From Steinernema hermaphroditum (Eukaryota; Nematoda; Chromadorea; Rhabditida; Steinernematidae): DNA of 64,000 nt. The notes beneath the pieces were generated by a model, which saw only the letters and a program-made list of their open reading frames with translations, made no database searches and was not told where the DNA came from. The stretch covers positions 5,518,001 to 5,582,000 of the forward strand of contig CM059625.1 in NCBI GenBank assembly GCA_030435675.1. The letters are read 5' to 3'. Shown one piece after another: positions 48,279-59,330 of the stretch; the stretch's first letter is position 1, and each line of letters begins with the position of its first letter. The translations under genes were made by a program, and so were the position numbers.

Positions 48279-51132
48279 TGTCGAATCACAATACTAACAC
48301 AAATCAGCTTGAGTGTGGCTCCGAGGCGACTGAGTCAAGTTATTTGGCGGAGGCGCCCGCAAACACCTGGGAAATATTAATGCGTTCAATGTAGCATTTG
48401 GCTAATTGCTCGATCCCGGCCGTCTACATTTCTGAGACAGAGTGCGCGACCCTACCGAAATGGAAGTCACCAAGAAGACACTTAATTGAGGACCACTTAG
48501 CCGACGTTCAAATGGCGAAAGTGCTACTCAATTTGAGTTCGAAAGGACAAGGGCAAAGAATAAAAAAGTCTAGCCGACACGCACGATCCAATTAAAACAC
48601 AATGTGCTAAGTGAATTATGGCGCTGATTAGACGAGGAAGATCTCGGAAGAGCAAAAAGAGGCGCTCAAGGATATTGCAGGTTGACTCTTGAGAGACAGG
48701 TAGGAACAGGTACAAAGAAGCCTTGTTTTGCAAAGTATTTGGAGTTGCCTGAACATGCTTCTGGAAAACTGTATATTTTTCGGAATTGTTTTAATGCCTG
48801 CTTCCATTACTGCGCCCGAGAATTATTAGATAATTCTGGTTGAATCGTCTAAGACATAGCTTGTGCCTTCAAGCACATCCTTTGCAACATCTATGATGGT
48901 TGTGAATCTATGCAGAGTCATATATTCCATGTTGTCTGGATTTCTTCTCTGTAACTCGGCCATAAGGTCTCAACCGAACAAGCCTATCACGCACATTATG
49001 TTGATATTAAGGTTGAAAAAGGCCAAACAATATGTTCACAAAGAACACAGTGCACGGGTCGATATTACCAGAAGAGCATTCACACATGGCTTGTGGAAGT
49101 ATGTACATATGTACCTATTGAATCTAGAGCCACTACGCAATATATCCCGAATTCGCCCATATTAAACTTTAAAAGCAGTAATATTCGCAAGTCATGAACT
49201 CAAAGGAACTACGTCGGAAGCTATCGTATCTCAAACTACTTTCTAAATTTTCTCAATTGCGCGTGCGTCAGTAATAATTGATAAGGCTAATTGCAAATTG
49301 AGATCGTCTTAGGTTACGATGAGAAATGCAAGACCAGGTCTTCGAAGATTGTACTCGTGAAACGCAAAAAGGCACCGACAATCGAGTGACTTTTAATTTC
49401 TCTGTCACTACATTCTACCTCTTCCACGTTGTCTACAAGTGTTACACGTCTTTAGCAAAATGAACGAAACTTAAACCATGGAAATTTTACTATTGACAGT
49501 AGCTCCTATGAGCGAGAAGCTCCCTTTTCGAAGTGATATGGCCCTGGCCGTGTCATCCTTATAAAGGGTTCGGTTTTTGTTAACTAATACGTCAATGCCT
49601 CAAATTATAACGACCAAAAAGTAGCCATAATTTGTTCGGCGACATTTAGAAATGTTGAAACGGGCATTCGAGAAGCACCAAATTGGATGACGCCCTTCAA
49701 CATGAACCAGTGTAGCCGTAGCTTAGCCATCGCCTTCAGTAGAACCGAGGACGATAGTCAACCTATTCCAACAAGTTGAGGACGGAGACAAAGGAAACCA
49801 CAGCAGCCTAACTGGATGAAAAGCAGCTGCCACGAGCGGAACTAATTTTGTACGCTGTCTGACCGCCTCAAGAAAAGGAGATGCCGCTTCGACATTGCCT
49901 TTTGAAGCAACCGTTGTCGACAGTGACGTCAAAAGCGATGAGTTGAAAAAAGGAGGCCTCGTCAAAATCGGAAACGACCTTTTTTCTCAAAAAACTCGTA
50001 ATATGCGGGAGCAGAGACACGGAAGAAAAGTCTTCTTAGGAAATCGAATCAAAACATCTCATTAAAATGGAGAGACCCTAAACGAATGCGGAGGTGCTAG
50101 CGAGCCGAAACGTCAAAGACTAATGAGTGGAAGTAAACATAGCCACCGTAATGTGCTATTTTACTGTCTACGCTATTTGCGGGAAACCAAAAAAAAGTGG
50201 AAAATTGTGATCTATGCTGCCAGCCTCACATGTCTTGTCAAGTGGAATCCAGAGAACACATCCTTGTATGAGTCCAGTCCAACGAATGATGACCAGTAGC
50301 CTCACGCAGCAAATTTCAAGGCGGGAATCTTTAGGCCGCAGGCTAAGCTACCGGACCGCCTTAAAAGTGTACAAATGAGCTTAAGCCGAAGCCCATACTA
50401 ACCAGTTTGGCGGTCATCACAAGATGTTGTGGAAGGTTCTGTCACTTCTTCTTGCGGTGGAAAAGTCTTTTTCTTTTTAAAACATCGTTCTTTTGTCATA
50501 GCAGTGACTGTTTCTCTGCACCGCATTTTTACGGAACCTACTACTTTCCGTGTTGAATTGCGAATCAACATCGCAGAAGTGTAAACTAATTTCCTCGAGC
50601 TCAGAAGTCACAAAGGTATCGGTACCTCATTTAAGATTGACCTTTCGTACTGAACTTCGTGACTAACGCCGGGTGCATTATGCTCAGGCCAATAGCAATT
50701 TATCCGAGCCGTTTTCTCGTGAATTATGCGTGTACTAATTTCAGAGTTGCGATAGAACACCTGCAGAGCAAATTGCATTTTTTGTGGAAATAAGGACCCG
50801 AAAATGGAGTCGTTAGAGTTCGCTGAGTTCAAATAATCGAACTGGTTACGATATGTAAGCTGACCTGATTATGAACAAACAAATGGGAGAGTTTTTCAAG
50901 GAGAATTCTTCATAGAATGGTCACTTTCACCTGTTCATTGTTTTAAGGTTGAGCACAACCATCAATAATAGTTCATAAAATAACAAGAACGTAAAAATGA
51001 CATACGCTGAAGATATCCATATAGCACTGAAAATTTCTCGCGTGCGTAATCTGGTTCAGAACTGTTGTTTTTATCATGGCGACGTAGCGGTTCACGCTTA
51101 ACCACGTATCGCGGTCATCTTACCTCGAATTG
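48279..51132. other. Gene-poor stretch right of the array
   Basis: No gene supported. At 49711-50066 the plus strand has one frame interrupted by a single TGA (for example SVEPRTIVNLFQQVEDGDKG, then VVDSDVKSDELKKGGLVKI), which may be a decayed coding piece of unknown origin. Other short frames here lack motifs. Confidence 0.35.
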
Positions 51133-51166
51133 TGTGGTGCTTACATGAATGCGTGTAAGCACCACA
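51133..51166. repeat. Perfect 13-bp hairpin
   Basis: TGTGGTGCTTACA and TGTAAGCACCACA form a perfect 13-bp stem around an 8-nt loop (TGAATGCG). The pairing does not extend outward, so it is short for a microRNA precursor. Confidence 0.8.
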
Positions 51167-53030
51167 TGATACCAACGGTTTGTCGTGCGCATATTATTAG
51201 AGATCTGTGGTGTATCGGGTGGCCAATCATTTAATTTCCATAAATTTCGCTTCGAGTTGTCAGGTGTGGTTTAGGTTTGAAAAAGATCTTTGAAGAACCA
51301 GATCATAAGCATGAAGTGTTGTATTATGCTTGTGCAGATGAGATACAACCGAACCTTGAAAATAATATGCCTGGGTTCTCAATTGGGGACAGGCAGTGTG
51401 CAGCGATGTTTGTAATGCTTCATCGCAGCGAAAAGGTTCACGAAGAAAGCTTATTTCTTATAGAAAATGCGGTGCGTCGGTATTCGCCGGTAATCCTCTT
51501 ACGCAAAACTTGAAGTGCATCTTCCTCATGTGAAACAGTTTTTCACAGTTTATAACAAAAACAATGCCGGCGATATGCCTGTTTCCATATGAAGAAGGGG
51601 TAGTCTTCCAAACAGAAAAGAAGCAGTGAAATATTGTTAGACAATCGTGACGCTTTTATTATTTTGTGTACACGTTTCTGTTATGCTGTGAGAGGAATAA
51701 TCTGTCGCACATGGGTTTTTAGATTGTGGTGAATTCGACAATGTTGTAGGCATCTCAGTATATTTTGGAGAGTGTTTTTATGTCGCTCTGAACATAATAC
51801 AGTCAGGATTGCGCGCTAAGTTCATGTAGCTACGACAACACACTCGAAAACATTGATCTCCTTTGTATGTATTGTGATAAATGTTAGATGTCATAAACCA
51901 TTCATCAGCAAATTATAGGACAGGAACGACGCACTCTCCTTGTTCTGTGTACCTTTCCGCCAGCGTCGTTTCCGGTTCTTAACTTTTTAAACTCAGGCAA
52001 GTGAGGTGAGGTAACATGTTCTGTGCTCTAGCTGAAAAAAATAATAACTGTGAACATTCTATTAGGAGAATTCGTGCGCTTCGTGGGGTGTTCTGTCTTT
52101 TCCGCCAGAGTCCAGGGATGTCTCATCCGGGGTATGGGTTCAACACCATCATAGCTACAATCCTTAGCCTGTACGGTCTTTGCAGTCTCCTGAATCCGAA
52201 AAAACGTTGTCGGAAGGACAGGCGCACCGCGGTACCATTATCATCCATGCCTCTCTAGTCCGCTGGAGGTAAAAAATCTACTCTCCAAATTGACTTTTGC
52301 AACTTAGCAGGTGCACTATGCTATTGCGAATGAGCTGCTGAAAGTTCAGCATCAGCTGATGTTGTTTGGCTTAGCTTACGGTGCCAATGCTATTTTTAAA
52401 TCGAACGCCTCTTTTTCCACACTACAAGTGCTTGAATTTCCCACTCACTAGGCGTAACCTGTGTTTTTTCGCCATATATATCAAACGTTGATTTCAGCTT
52501 CATCAACCGCCTATTGTTGCCCGGACAAAAATATGTGTTGAGTCAACAGGAGAGCGATCTACGATTCAAAATCCCCAAAGTCGGATCAGAAGTTTTTTCA
52601 GCGTCCAATCGCAGACTAAAACACAGAGGCTTTCGTTTTCTTGGAAAGGAACAGCGCAGCCGTCGTTGGCGTGAAAAACGAACGGCCTCGTCGAGAACCT
52701 AGGTTGCCATGTGAACAGGTAGCATTCGCGTGCGCGATCGAAAACAAATTAATGAGGTGCTGAGATGGCGACGGAGAAGCGCCGGCGATTCAGTTGCTCA
52801 TCGCCAAGTCTAGTCGGCCTTCTTCGGTTATTATTGTCGCCCTTCGAGAACCTCCTGTCTTCCCACTCATTGCGCTTCCCAACTTCTCTTACTGCGGTTG
52901 CTAGAGCAAATTAGAGAACAGCCGTCTATTTGCATAGCCAACCGTGGCAAGAGCCGCTGGGTGTGCTTTAATGAGTTGCTTATTAGTGGTCTGTTGATTG
53001 AAATCTATTGTTTTCCAACCGTCTTGTTAT
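51167..53030. other. Intergenic stretch
   Basis: No gene supported. The 78-codon frame at 51277-51513 begins on TTG and has no motif. Frames at 52016-52258 and 52514-52702 also lack support. Confidence 0.4.
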
Positions 53031-53036
53031 TTTATT
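53031..53036 (-). terminator. Poly(A) signal of the FkbM-type methyltransferase
   Basis: AATAAA on the minus strand starts 18 nt past the stop codon at 53055-53057. Confidence 0.65.
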
Positions 53037-53054
53037 GTGTTCACTTTAAGGAAA

Positions 53055-54441
53055 TCACGAGAAGTACGACGACCATCCAAACGCTTCTTGACACGCAGGG
53101 ACGTCCAGGCGGATAGCAGTCATCTTGATGTGGTGGAGAAAAGGTGAAAACCTGATTGGAGTGTATGGAGAATTCAAGACGAAGTCCCCCAAAAACTGAT
53201 TAACGTCGAAGTCGGCATCAAGCACGTGGTTTCCTTGAATGCGGTTGTGCAGTTCGACGTCCAGCTAGAGGAGAACGTATAGTGGAGCTCGCTCCCCTTG
53301 TTCGCTCACCTGGCACAACACGACGTTCTCTTTGTGAATAACACCGTCGGTCCGCATCGATTCGAGGATCGGAAATTCAAATCCCTCAATATCTAAGGTC
53401 GCGTAGTGGATGAGACGAGTTTGAACGAACTGGTCCAGCAGCTGAACATTCAATGGATTAGTAACATAGCACTCAATAATAAATACTTTTTTCAGTGAAT
53501 GAAACGCTTCGTTTACAAGGAAAGCTAACCAACCTTTGAAAGAGGCTCGATGTGCAATGTAACCGTGTCATATCCACCTTTTTCATTTCTCACTTTCATG
53601 GGCAAGTTGTCGGATGTTGGTCCTGCAACGATTGGTTAAGACATTTATCAGCAATCGACCTCTCACCCACGGCGCGTGGAATAACAGTTCCGTACTTCCC
53701 AAAATCCGACACCTGCTGATCGACTGGTTCGATTCCATATACGGCGCACTCCGGATACCTGGGAAAGTATTGAGAAAATAACGATAGGAGTAACTAGAGG
53801 GTCTGAGACTAGAACGTTCTCCCTTCTGGTTTGAACTGATGAGTGCCAAATGGCATCTTTTTGAGGTTTTTCACAGAAGCGCATTCACTAATTTGTTTGT
53901 AAACTAGCCGTTAAATCTTTAAAACAAAACAACAGAGAACGCCGGATCCATTGCGTTTGTTTTGACATATCTAGGCAAGGAGAAATTTCTTTGAGATATC
54001 GCCTGCACAAGTAGCCCATATACCTACTTTTCCTTAAGCTCCTTCTCCACACGAGAATCACCTCCGATTCCAATCGTCAACCAGCGGCATTGCCGCTTGT
54101 CGAACCCGCTCGTAATAGGCAGAAAGTACTTGATCTCATCTAGCCGTCCCATATGGAAGCCTTCAAAACTGGACTCATCCACCTTTGAGTGCTTTCGAAC
54201 ACAACCATTCAGTTTCTCATAGTTCGGCCCTTTTGAGTGCTTCAATTCTCGTATGATGCAGAGACGAAGTAGATTTGCTTGCTCAAAGGGTTTATCTAAA
54301 AAAATTCTGTACAGAATACATAAGAATACACCAACCGGTCGTGTTATATTGAAGATCATTTGGACGACTTATTAATGAGATACAAATGGTCAATATGAAT
54401 ATCGCCACAACTAGGAGAACTATTCTCTTTAAATAGAACAT
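53055..54441 (-). CDS. FkbM-family (Methyltransf_21) methyltransferase, membrane anchored
   Basis: Predicted 298-residue SAM-dependent methyltransferase-like protein of a family expanded in nematodes. The substrate is unknown; sugars or glycans are plausible for this group. Exons: 54441-54336, 54295-54028, 53758-53667, 53622-53534, 53441-53310, 53264-53055. An N-terminal anchor (IVLLVVAIFILTICISLI, about residues 7-24) suggests a type II Golgi or ER protein. WLTIGIGGDSRVEKEL is the SAM-binding motif I region, followed by YPECAVYGIEPVDQQ (motif II acid), GKYGTVIPRAVG, then YATLDIEGFEFPILESM with the family DIEG signature, NVVLCQLDVELHNR, and the end FLHHIKMTAIRLDVPACQEAF. Length fits the family. 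The last exon reads through a possible donor at the end of SPYTPIR, and that reading matches the conserved family C-terminus. Confidence 0.9.
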
Positions 54442-57400
54442 TGCTTTCGAGATCGTTCGTCGTTGAGAACTTGGTAGAATAGGGGCTAATTTGAGGAAGC
54501 GAATTCACTATAAATACCATCAATGTATGTCATCGACTTACGTGTTATAAGGAGCAATTATGAGAGGTTTAAGGTGAACAAAGGGTTTGCATGGTATTGG
54601 GTTGTTTGCAAACGGGTCACCACATACATTTACTCTTGACTCAATGGCATTCACCATGAAAGAAATCTCAAAATGCACAGTGAAGAACCGTATATCACCG
54701 TTGTCTTCTTTCTTCGGCGAAGGGCACGACATCGGAGTCAAATGTTGGAAGAAATTAAACAAGTAACGTTAAGATAACTAAGTTAACCGACGTTATCGAT
54801 GCCAGCGGTGAATATTTTTAGTGAAATCTGCGTGCTTTGTGTATATAAAAAATGCTCGCAATACCGACCCGCTTGCAAACAATCCAATACCATATGCGCC
54901 TATTGTCTACCTGAAACCTCTCATCGTACCCCATAATGGCTCTTTATAATAATCACGTAATTTTATTATTATTTTACTTAAAATTATGCACATTCACTTT
55001 GACGCTTTGATGCCCAAAATTCCCAAATTACATTCTGGAAACCATGTCCACAATTTGTATAAAAATATTGAGGAAAAATATGCGGGAACTTTTGGCACAA
55101 CCTAGTATGTGTGCTGACATGTGGAAAAGGGAAGTTAACAGAATCTCGTATACAGGTGAACAATTCAGGAACACATATGAAAGGTATACAGAAGTGACAG
55201 TGAAAATTTGTCTATTCCATTGCTCCATTTTAAAATTGCATTCTTAAATTAAATATAATTATATACGCAATTCACGCACGTTAAATAAGTAGCAATGTGA
55301 CCGTCTGCAAAACAGCAAAAAACAAACGGATGGCTTTGCGATCCAGACGTACAGTGCTAGGGAAATGGTTACATATTAGGTATCTATCCGGTTCATTACA
55401 AGCGCCTTATTCGTGATTGATCGGAATCGACCACAGCATCGGCCCTCGTTTTATCAGCTGTCTGAAAGCGACAAAGCCTCCTTGATCATCATTACCGTTC
55501 CCATAGGGATGGGAAGCCGCACACTAACAAACCAATGAATCCGTTCGCTCTGTATACATAGCGTATTTGACCCTTCACAACCAGATATGTGCGAGGTATT
55601 GTCCGAAAATGCCAAGCTGGGAATACATTAGAGCCGGCCTGTATAGGTGCAGTCGTTTGCAATCATTTTCGTATAACGGTGCGGAATAGCGTAAAGAGAC
55701 AGACAAAATGAACATTTTCGACTTTTTGAGACTGTTGGGAACAAAACCAGACATAGACACTCCAAACAGCACCCCTCGGCAGCCAACATTTGATTTTCAG
55801 TGCTTATGCCACACTCATGAACAATCGTTCTAATTCAGAAAAACAATTTGGAATAGAGTTTCGACTTTTCGAGTTTTACTCTTGAATCAACGGGTTACGC
55901 CGTGCAAGGCGTCTTGTAAAACACAAAGAAGAACAATATCACACAGTAGTCGTCGCTTCTCTTCTTTCTTCGTCACCGGGTACGATATCCAAATGAAAAG
56001 TGGCGATTCGGAGTTGCAGCGGTACTTCGACTTCTTGGCAAGACGGTGGAATGGCATGTATTCTGAACCAGGACCATTACGGAATCGTGGCCCTAACCTG
56101 TACCTAGCCGTATCACAATTAAATAATAAACTCCGCAATGTTTAATTTATGTTGTTGACCTTGGTAACACATGGGTATACTGGAGATCATGAATTAAAGT
56201 ATTCGTGACAGGTTTCGCGGACAATATGTAATTGGCTTCATTTGAAAGTGTGAACGATAGGGTTTCAAACTATGCGTTTTCGTGTAAGGCTTCAACGGAA
56301 TTCACCATATTTGCATTTGAGCGTTGTCGCTACTATCTACTGTCTGTGTAGTACTTAGAGTGGCTCTTCGGAGCATCTGTTGTTTGTACCCTTGTGCCGA
56401 CATTGATGCTTGCGTCTTTTTTAAGAAGTGTGTCATTGCTTCAGAGAGAAACTATAGGTAAAGCGGTGGATTCCGGCTGGACTATTCGCCGGAATATTCC
56501 GCGATATGTACATAATTTTACGCTTGCTTGGCTTTGTACGCTAAACGATCATCCAGGTCTTCATCTTCGTTTGTGTGCCTTCATCCACACGTCCCAAAAC
56601 ATTTTAGCGAGCTCACTAATCCGCTTGTGTGACCTAAAGCGCTTCTTCGACATTAATGTGCTATCTTGAGGGAAGGACAGATGATCAACAGATAAAGAAG
56701 ACCCTCCAGCGAGGTGCTGATTGAAAAGGAAAACACACTGCCCACTTATGTAGGGCCACTAAATCGTTTTTTATCTGGTTAGAGTGTAACAACGACGTGT
56801 TCCTCTGTCGTCTTCGGGAACATCTTGCAACACCGCTTGCCATCGTGTTTGCGATTTTAAATTTATGCTAATTTAATTACTTCCAAGGGCGTGCGCCTTC
56901 CAATTACGTGGAAAGCGCAACGCGCGCATTCCAGTATATATGAAAGAACCGAAATGTCACTGGCTCACAGATTTTTAGATGACGTCAGTTGCCTACTTTC
57001 GAGCGTTTTCCTTCGCTGTTTATGCAAGAATCGACACTGTATTAAGCAAGTTCTAAAGTTTCCCTGCCTGAGTGCTTTCAGTACCTGATAGTTGGAGATC
57101 AAAATTTGGTCTGGGGGATTGAGGGTCCTACCGTTTGAATTTGAATTTCGTTTTGCCACATCGAACATTTTACATGTTGTCGGACTCCACATTTAATCAC
57201 CGTTGCCTTCTTGTTGAGCTCGGTTTTGCCATCTTCCATTGGTTCTTTGTGGACTCATCACTCCATCGGATCTGCCGAGAGACCTTTTTACGGGAGGATG
57301 CCAATCTTGGCTGGACCACTTTTCTGGGCTTCCATTTGCCATCTTCCAGGCGTCGTTCATGTTCATTCTAATAATTATAACTCGAATATTCGAGAAATTG

Positions 57401-58526
57401 ATGAATAAACGTAAACCCGATTTCCACGAAACTACAAATTTCTGAATACAGTGACGTATATTAAGCTATCTCTGTGATTGTGTGCATATACATGTTAAGG
57501 CGCCATCCCTGTTGATTCTGATGCTTCATGATGCTTAGTGTCTCATATTGGTATCTATTATATTATGCGTAGTCAACAAGAAAACGATGAAATCTAATAA
57601 ACAAAAATAAGGTGCTTTTCGCTGACTCATCAAAATAAGATTCTATATGGGCAAGAATCTATTTGTTCCTCAGATTATCTTAGTCCTCTGGTATCATAAA
57701 ATCGAAGTATTCCGATATTGAACCTTTACTACGTAATCTCCGACTTATAAAATTCGATTTATAAAAATAGCAAGCACAAATAAAATTTTTGAACGGCTAT
57801 ATGACTTTCAGTGGAACACATAACGATTTCTTAGGGGCCCTCGAAGTGTATTTTGAGTGAAGAAAAGCGCATTGGACGAGCGTTTTTATATAGACTGCCC
57901 TTCGCCAGATTTTGATTCATAAATACATATCCATTTTATCATTCTCGATCGCTTGAGCTGTGGTTCCAATGTTGTTCGTTTTGCTTATTAAAGTGTGAGT
58001 AACTGAACGCTAGAAAGTAATTCGACTGGCCAAATCATGCAGCTGACATCTGTCCTGAGAGACGGTGGAATCGGTTATCTTTATGTGCTGTTTTTAAAAT
58101 GGCCCGTGCACGTTCCAAAATTTCAATTGCGTCGATTCGTGTTGAGCGGAAAGCGTTAGTGCTGACCACTTATTTGGCGAAGCGAAAGACAATTGGTCGA
58201 AAATCCCTATACTTTATGGGCGGCTGAACGTGTTGTTGAGTGTTCCGCGTAATCCGCATAGTGAATGCCCACTTTTTACCCGGCAGGTATCGATGACATC
58301 GTTACGTCACCGGTATTGAGGTAAATCCTTGTTCGACCTCGCGTCTCCTATATTTTCAAGAACAGTTTCCTCCAATGTAAACCTGCTTTTACGTCGTGTT
58401 TTGTTAAACTGTTTACAGAATCACATGTTGCTCAAAGATCGGTTCACAAAAACAGTTATCGGGAAGCACACAATTTTCTGACGTGTTCGCAAAACAGCTT
58501 TGTTTCCGAGAACTGTCTTCGGTGGT
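54442..58526. other. Gene-poor stretch
   Basis: No complete gene supported. At 54655-54760 (minus) a short piece reads FDSDVVPFAEERRQR and then stops; it matches part of 62640-62710. At 57211-57445 all three plus frames are open, one containing a hydrophobic run (FAIFQASFMFILIIITRIF) before NKRKPDFHETTNF. This could be a last exon of a membrane protein, but no upstream exon was found. Confidence 0.35.
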
Positions 58527-58553
58527 TTATAGTGCAAAACACACTATAAACAT
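58527..58553. repeat. Perfect 10-bp hairpin
   Basis: GTTTATAGTG and CACTATAAAC form a perfect stem around CAAAACA. The surrounding 200 bp repeat the core AACTGTTT/AAACAGTT several times on both strands. Confidence 0.75.
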
Positions 58554-59305
58554 AACAACTGTCGTGCAAATTGTTTTTGGTGCGCCAAAACAGTTTTAAA
58601 GCAGAAGTGGCGAACTGTTTTCAGAACCGTAAACGGCCCTTTAATGCTCATTTATGCGAACGCGCGCTTCATGCGAGGAGACCTGTTTACGCGTAACTCA
58701 CGCGTCGATTTCAGATGAGCAGGTCAGTAAGGGAAAGAGATCTATGGGGGATAGGTATCATCTCTTCCGCACCAGCACATATCTTCGCGCTTCGGTTGAC
58801 AGAAACCTGTTGATGGCACGCTTTCGCCTTCACGCAATAGCCAGATACAACCGCTCTTGTTGCATAAGGTATCCCATCCGACACTGGACGATTATGCCGC
58901 GCGCATTGAGTTGCAGGAAGCGGCGTTGAGTGTGCGTAATGAGTGTGCCTGGAAATTGCCGGAGCATCGCCTCACCACGACTCCCCTCATTTTTCGAAGC
59001 ACACATTCCATTCCTGTCGATCCATTTGTTTATTGTGCGTTAGTGGCTCTTTCCGGTATTCTGTATTCATGTAATACAAAACCGGCGAACCCGTCGAACG
59101 CCGTTGGTGGTGGTGGTGATGGGTGGATGGGGTGGATGCTCTCGGCTGCGATGCGCTTTCAAGCTCCATCGGCGGCCTTGTTGGGATTGAAGGAACGGGA
59201 ACGCGAGATGCTCTCTGATGGCGGCTCATTCATGCGTGATGCTCATTGTCATCTAATGTTTTAAATGTTTTCCGCTTGGCTCGATCATTTTTTGAATATC
59301 TGCAG

Positions 59306-59329
59306 ATGCTCGGCTCGCAACGGCACTGA
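59306..59329 (+). promoter_or_regulatory. Possible upstream ORF before the fucosyltransferase
   Basis: An acceptor (GAATATCTGCAG) ends at 59305 directly before an ATG that opens a 7-codon frame ending in TGA. The main ATG follows 1 nt later in another frame. If the mRNA is spliced at 59305, this small frame would precede the main start. Confidence 0.35.
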
Positions 59330-59330
59330 C

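Noticed and set aside
49711..50066. Retrotransposon gag or protease remnant
   Set aside because: A frame with one internal stop is visible, but no zinc knuckle, protease or polymerase motif was seen.
51133..51166. microRNA precursor
   Set aside because: The stem is 13 bp and does not extend, while precursors need about 22 paired bases or more.
57211..57445. Possible last exon of a membrane protein
   Set aside because: All three frames are open and no upstream exon with matching phase was found.
58857..59264. 135-codon plus frame before the fucosyltransferase
   Set aside because: It contains a GGTGGTGGTGGTG-type run, has no domain, and is separated from the enzyme by a clear acceptor. It is more likely 5' flank.
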